In this document: positions 60,001 through 64,000 of the stretch, piece by piece | Numbering within the stretch: position 1 is the first letter of the stretch | How the letters are laid out: every line of letters begins with the position of its first letter | Origin: Axinella damicornis | Lineage: Eukaryota; Porifera; Demospongiae; Axinellida; Axinellidae | NCBI GenBank assembly: GCA_963931865.1 | Contig: OZ007505.1 | Location: 16,357,616-16,421,615 of the forward strand | Direction of reading: 5' to 3' | Length of the DNA: 64,000 nt | Made by a program: the position numbers and the translations under genes | Notes under the pieces: generated by a model | The model's input: only the letters and a program-made list of their open reading frames with translations | What the model was told of the DNA's origin: nothing | Database searches by the model: none

Positions 60001-62430
60001 AAAGAACATCTGCAGACGATCAATCGAAACAGACTAGTGTGAGAGATAAAAAATCAACGGATTAATTATCTTGGCAGTAATGATAGGTTATTATCGGGAG
60101 CTTGTGAGGCATTTTCCTGAATTTGAACTACTCTTGAGGGCTTACCACGATGGTGGCTAACAAGGGCCAGGCAACGATTATTGGTGCATTTTACATTGCC
60201 CCATGTATACTACATTTCACTTCGAGTGGTACAGCAAGCTCACTCTTCACTAGAATCATGCCCCAGGTCTTACTCTCACCTTGTGGATACCTGGTAATTA
60301 TTTAATTATTTACGTGGCACAATTTCTATTATACCAGGAGTGTAACATGTAACATGATCGTGGAAACCACTACTGGTAGCCGGTGCAACTCACAGGTAGC
60401 ATAGGTGATAGGTGAACAGCTTACAGCTCATTCCATTTAACACACATGGCACATGACAACAATCCTCAGTTGAACCGAAGCTCTATATAGCAATGGTGGC
60501 CAATTACTACTTTGCCACCACGATGTGTTTTCACCACACACGTATGTATGCATCAGTGAACAGCAGCAATCACAACTGTAAGAGCTGATTAGTACTGGCA
60601 ACGAAAGTCGAGAAGCAATGGCAGCTGAAGCTCACTTCCTATTTGACGAACGTTAGTTGTTTGAAATTAAGCACATCTCGCTTATAGGTACATATTTCCT
60701 TGAGGTGGAGATAATTATAGGCACACGCGCCTAACAACGAGCGACTACAGTAACTACATACGTAGTTATATAAAACTTTAAATCTTTAATCCTAAATGCT
60801 TCACTATAACTGGTACTACTAAGACTAACAATCTGTACCATGTCTCCATACTGCATAACATTGCTGCGGTTAGACTCCTTCCTCACTGTCTGGTACTGCT
60901 CCTCCAGACTCTCAGTAGGTGATTCAACCTGGCAAACAACAACAACAGCAGACTGCTCATCACTGTAAGCTACGCAGTAGGCTTGGTAGTAATTACTATG
61001 AACATGTATATGCAAAGCAGGGTTTCATCCAGGATTAAATTTTGGGGGGTAAGCTCAGCTTGGACTGGGCATGTGGGCATGCTTAGCGGTGTAACGTGCT
61101 TGTTTTGGTAGTAGTCGTGTTGTCATTACAACTGTTTGTGGTTTTTCTCCATCTGTTGACTCTTTACGTAGTTATTAATCTGCATCTGTTTGGGAGGGGG
61201 GGGGGGGGGGGGGGTGAACCTGCTGAAAGGTGACATTCCAAGTTGTGATCTCAGATTTACATTGCTAAAATTGAGAGTAGAGGTCAAAGAATCCATCATG
61301 CCAATTAGCAAGACAAGGAAGTACACTCCACTAGTTAAATGGACGTGCACATGCAAACAATTGGCCAGAAGTCAGTGTCTGGCTGTAGCTAAGAGCAGAA
61401 CAGACGGATAAAGAGATCTAGACATTTGGCATTCCAAAGCTGCACAATCTATAATGAGCGTACGTATATACAGTCATACCTGAAGAGAGACATATTCAGT
61501 GTAAACAGCTACACGTTCACCAAAATGAGATTACAAACACATACATCGCTTCATCATTGCTACTCCCATGGAGCACTGATTGGCAAGAGGAGATTAGTGT
61601 AACAGCTAGAATAGATGTATCTGAAACAAACACAAGTATAATACATGGGCAAAACATGCAGACGTCCTCTCCAACACTCCCTACATACGTAATAGCTTAG
61701 GAATGTCATTGAGGTTACCATTAAGAAGCTGACCACATTTCAATCAATCAAACATGCAAATAGTACAATGCATTACAAGACAAACCATTTCAAGAGTTTC
61801 CATCCAACTGCAGCTATAGTAGTCTCCTAGGTACGTTTGTAACTTCTTATCCCAGTAGGTGGCAAAGGAAGGCTGATGTGGGTTTGCAGAAGTGGTAGCA
61901 TACACTAAAGATAAAACAAAGACGATTGGTCATGCACAACATGCCTGCACATACACCATAAACGTTGGTTGTTCAACATCATCAATAATTATTGAACACA
62001 CTACTAATGTGTATATCCGTATCAAAAGAACACACTGTACCTTTAACATTGTAGGGGAGGTTTTGAAAGAGAGAGCCTGAATTGCAAGCCTCCACAAATA
62101 TCACCATCTGTCCATACTGGCGTTTACTGTGCATATAGTTCACCGCACTGACCAGTTCATTCGCTGTGAGCTACAAGAGAATGCACACTCTTGTGAATGT
62201 GAATCTAATTCAAAAGCAAAGAAAACTTTTGCTGCCTTCAAATCCACAACAACCAGACTTCAAGGCCAATTGCTAACAGCTGCTACGCAGTCCTAAAATA
62301 CATGTGTGTAATGTTGTCAAGATTGTGGGAATAAGTTTGATGTGCAAAACTCACATATCCATCGATGAAGCCCACAAATCCTGGCCCTCCATGGTCAACC
62401 AGATACACAAACACATCGTCCTCCGGACCA
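57050..62430 (-). CDS. LGMN: Legumain-like C13 cysteine protease, N-terminal part not seen
   Basis: Legumain cleaves after Asn in lysosomes. Exons on the minus strand: 62430-62355, 62170-62041, 61904-61786, 60928-60839, 60033-59986, 59204-59061, 58061-57897, 57266-57202, 57089-57050; all phases fit. About 291 residues. Catalytic motifs are intact: [12 protein letters not shown] (His) and [12 protein letters not shown] (Cys). They are followed by [37 protein letters not shown], the activation/linker region ([11 protein letters not shown]), and a C-terminal prodomain with [23 protein letters not shown] and [13 protein letters not shown], matching legumain rather than PIG-K. The first 120 or so residues (signal peptide, beta 1-3) are not found up to 64000 on this strand. 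They may lie beyond the window, or the copy may be truncated. Confidence 0.87.
57338..57745. repeat. Segmental repeat of 56250-56740 inside a legumain intron
   Basis: Starts CCATAACTACAGCCGTTTAA, includes AAGTAGAGGCGGAACCAGGA and the same TGTCCCTTAAAAG units, fewer in number. It is in the same orientation as the outer copy and about 1.09 kb away, with the last two legumain exons between them. Confidence 0.85.
58172..58223. mobile_element. Hairpin insertion (TAGTCTCG variant), 52 bp with 9-bp TSD
   Basis: TAGTCTCGAGGGCCAGAC to CGTTGGGAACGAGACTA, with a perfect duplication ACTGGTAGC at 58163-58171 and 58224-58232. It sits inside a copy of the dispersed repeat also found at 60362; the uninterrupted ACTGGTAGCCGG there gives the pre-insertion state. 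Confidence 0.88.
58224..58565. repeat. Dispersed repeat, copy A
   Basis: ACTGGTAGCCGGTGCAACTC, AACGCACATGTCACATGA, AGCAATGGCAGCCGAAG, GATCACAACTGTG; matches 60367-60660. Lies in a legumain intron. Confidence 0.65.
58727..58985. mobile_element. Dispersed inverted-repeat element, copy 3 (CCGAGATTC ends)
   Basis: Left end CTTTAAAATTGATGCCGAGATTCGG, written here as CTTTAAAATTGATGCCGAG plus ATTCGG. The interior shares GGATCCTCCAGAGCTTCGTT with copy 2. The right inverted end is eroded. Legumain intron. Confidence 0.6.
59342..59465. repeat. GGGGG-CATG-CCCCC repeat motif
   Basis: GCGCGAAGCGTAGCGC, then GGGGGGTCTGGGGGCATG and CCCCCAATTTTCCACCTTCT. The block at about 31290-31375 has the same order of GCGCGAAGCGCG, GGGGGGTACCCCCCCAGG and CCTTCTGAGG. 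Probably part of one old transposon family. Confidence 0.5.
60367..60660. repeat. Dispersed repeat, copy B
   Basis: Same order of motifs as 58224-58565, without the hairpin insertion. It lies in the intron between legumain exons 60928-60839 and 60033-59986. Confidence 0.65.
61193..61215. repeat. Poly-G tract in a legumain intron
   Basis: A run of about 20 G preceded by GGGAGG. It creates false Gly and Pro frames. Confidence 0.85.
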
Positions 62431-62737
62431 CTGAGGGAAGAGAAGAACAACATCATACTGTTATATATATATCTCTCTTCCAATCCTGAAGGGGTCTTTT
62501 TTGACCCATCTGCCTTCTGTTGTTTGTGAAAAATTATATAGATTTTACAAAGCTGATGGTTAAAGCGTTGCGAAGTCATGCGCATAATGCGGCGGGTGTA
62601 CCGTTAATTAGTAGTGGGCATAGAACTAATTAGTGTTTGCGCATGCACACATTTACCCTCGTGGTTCTGCATTGTACACGGACGGTGTGGTGAATAGTTA
62701 TTATCGAGTTGAAGTTGTGTGAATTGGAGTGGTTGGG
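62431..62737. other. Gap between the legumain part and the RG-rich frame
   Basis: No legumain exon is seen here on the minus strand. GGGTCAAAAAAGACCCC (palindromic, read on the minus strand) lies near 62491-62507 and a TTAA at 62604-62607. Both are weak hints of a piggyBac-like end. Confidence 0.4.
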
Positions 62738-63133
62738 ATGGATACGCAGTTCCAAGCATGCCAGCCATCAACATCAAAGGTGTCTTTTGCAAGTGAGGAA
62801 GAGGTTTTTGTGGTAAGTGGTGCTGAGAGTCGTCCTGAGCCATTCGGCGATGCATGTGATGATTGTGTGGATTCTTCAAGCAGTTGTGCTGCTTCAGAAG
62901 ATGAAGACGATGCAGAGGTTTTGGAACATGTACTTGACAGTGTTTATAGTGGATACTATTTCAGAAGAGGGAGAGTTGACCCGGTGGAATTAGAGTCTGC
63001 ACTTATTTATGACAAGGATCTTGAGGACGAGGAAGAAGAGCTGGAATCTGGTAGGTCACTCTCTCCTCCGTTTCTTTCCCCGTTCCTCCCAACTTCCCTC
63101 AGTCCACCGTTTCTTTCCCTCTTCCTCCCTCCC

Positions 63134-63167
<34 letters not shown>

Positions 63168-64000
63168 TTCCTCCCATCGATAGCCTTCTCCCCTTCCTCC
63201 ACCCTTCTCCCCTTCCCTTCCTTCTCCCCATCCCTCCTTCCATATCCCCCTCATTCCTCCCTCCTCATTCTCCCCCTCCCCCCCCCTCCCTCTTCTCCCC
63301 TCCCTCCCTCTTCTCCCCTCCCCTCCCTCCCTCTTCTCCCCTCCCCTCCCTCCCTCTTCTCCCCTCCCCTCCCTCCCTCTTCTCCCCTCCCCTCCCTCCC
63401 TCTTCTCCCCTCCCCTCCCTCCCTTCCAACTGTTTCTTGTCTCCACGTAGCTCATACACACTACTTTACACAGTGATTTTGTTGATCCTCACAGGTGAAG
63501 ACAGTAGTGTTGTGGGTGAGTTGAGCTCCACTACATGCTCCAATAGTCAGGACAGTGGTACTACTACTGAAGATGCCAGTTCTTCCAGTGATGAGGAGGA
63601 AGAGCCTGTTCGTGGCCGTAGAGGTGGTGGCCATAGCAGCGGCAGTGGCAGTGGGGGAGGTGGCCGTGGCAGTGGGGGTGGTGGCCGTGGTCGTGGTGGC
63701 CGTGGTCGTGGCAGTGGGGGTGGTGGCCGTGGCAGTGGGGGAGGTGGCCGTGGCAGTGGGGGTGGTGGCCATAGCAGCGGCAGTGGCAGTGGGGGTGGTG
63801 GCCGTGGTCGTGGCAGTGGAGGGAGGTGGTGGCCGTGGCCGTGGCAGTGGGGGTGGTGGCCATAGCAGCGGCAGTGGCAGTGGGGGTGGTGGCCGTGGTC
63901 GTGGCAGTGGAGGGAGGTGGTGGCCGTGGCCGTGGCAGTGGGGGTGGTGGCCATAGCAGCGGCAGTGGCAGTGGGGGTGGTGGCCGTGGTCGTGGCAGTG
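62738..64000 (+). CDS. Hypothetical acidic protein with Gly/Arg/Ser-rich repeat, 3' partial
   Basis: ATG at 62738 opens MDTQFQACQPSTSKVSFASE and an acidic region (SEDEDDAEVLEHVLDSV, KDLEDEEEELES). A probable intron, 63051-63494, has GTAGGT and TCACAG borders and is a C/T minisatellite. Exon 2 continues GEDSSVVGELSSTTCSNSQD, an acidic SSSSDEEEEPVRGRRG stretch, and then GGRGSGGGG repeats. From about 63770 the DNA repeat has a 91-bp period, which is not a multiple of three, so the frame changes and hits a stop (63863-63865). Acidic N-termini of this kind occur in piggyBac-type transposase genes, but no conserved domain is seen. It could also be non-coding in part. Confidence 0.4.
63056..63432. 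repeat. C/T minisatellite with poly-C run
   Basis: Units CCTCCCTCTTCTCCCCTCCC repeated with a run of about 30 C near 63138-63167. Both strands show long artefact frames (Pro/Ser/Leu or Gly/Glu/Arg). Confidence 0.92.
63620..64000. repeat. GC-rich minisatellite reaching the window edge
   Basis: Short GGTGGCCGTGGCAGTGGG units first, then a longer unit of exactly 91 bp (CATAGCAGCGGCAGTGGCAG at 63861 and again at 63952). The array continues past 64000. Confidence 0.9.

Noticed and set aside
63007..63461. Gly/Glu/Arg-rich minus-strand frames
   Set aside because: Reverse of the C/T minisatellite in the probable intron.

Overview
The window reads as nuclear DNA of an animal. Genes are split into many short exons (20 to 250 bases) with GT-AG borders, the protein families are eukaryotic, and introns are full of TG/CA microsatellites, G-runs and small inverted-repeat transposons. 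A demosponge or other non-bilaterian invertebrate is my best guess, but nothing seen here proves it.

Layout. (1) 1-19721, plus strand: a long coiled-coil gene ending in a complete FYVE zinc finger, an EEA1 (early endosome antigen 1) homologue. I resolve 45 in-phase exons; the 5' end lies outside the window. (2) 20584-22873, plus: a broken relic of the splicing factor gene PRPF3 with a frameshift, an in-frame stop and no middle part. (3) 24136-27776 and 28441-38448, plus: two tandem copies of a ZDHHC1-like palmitoyltransferase gene. The first is a clear pseudogene. The second is nearly intact but reads with one extra base that creates a TGA; its introns hold a piggyBac-like element and a 4.45 kb insertion whose empty site is preserved in the first copy. 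(4) 39801-41410: a tandem dimer of an inverted-repeat element. (5) 41532-52628, minus: a guanine-deaminase-like gene of at least 18 exons. It has a signal peptide and an extra beta-rich C-terminal region, and has lost nearly all metal ligands, so it looks like a secreted pseudoenzyme. (6) 53346-57745: small transposon pieces and minisatellites. (7) 57050-62430, minus: the C-terminal two thirds of a legumain-like C13 cysteine protease with His and Cys intact. (8) 62738-64000, plus: an acidic open frame running into a 91-bp GC-rich minisatellite.

The genes do not form an obvious pathway. EEA1 acts on early endosomes, legumain in lysosomes, ZDHHC in membranes, and the deaminase-like protein probably outside the cell.

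The most unusual signal is a family of tiny hairpin insertions spread over the whole window. Their ends are constant (TAGCCTCGTTCCCAGG and its complement), their palindromic cores vary, and seven copies have perfect 9-bp target duplications. One copy landed on, and duplicated, the splice donor of the 20-nt FYVE micro-exon. Family assignments rest on recalled family motifs and not on a database search.
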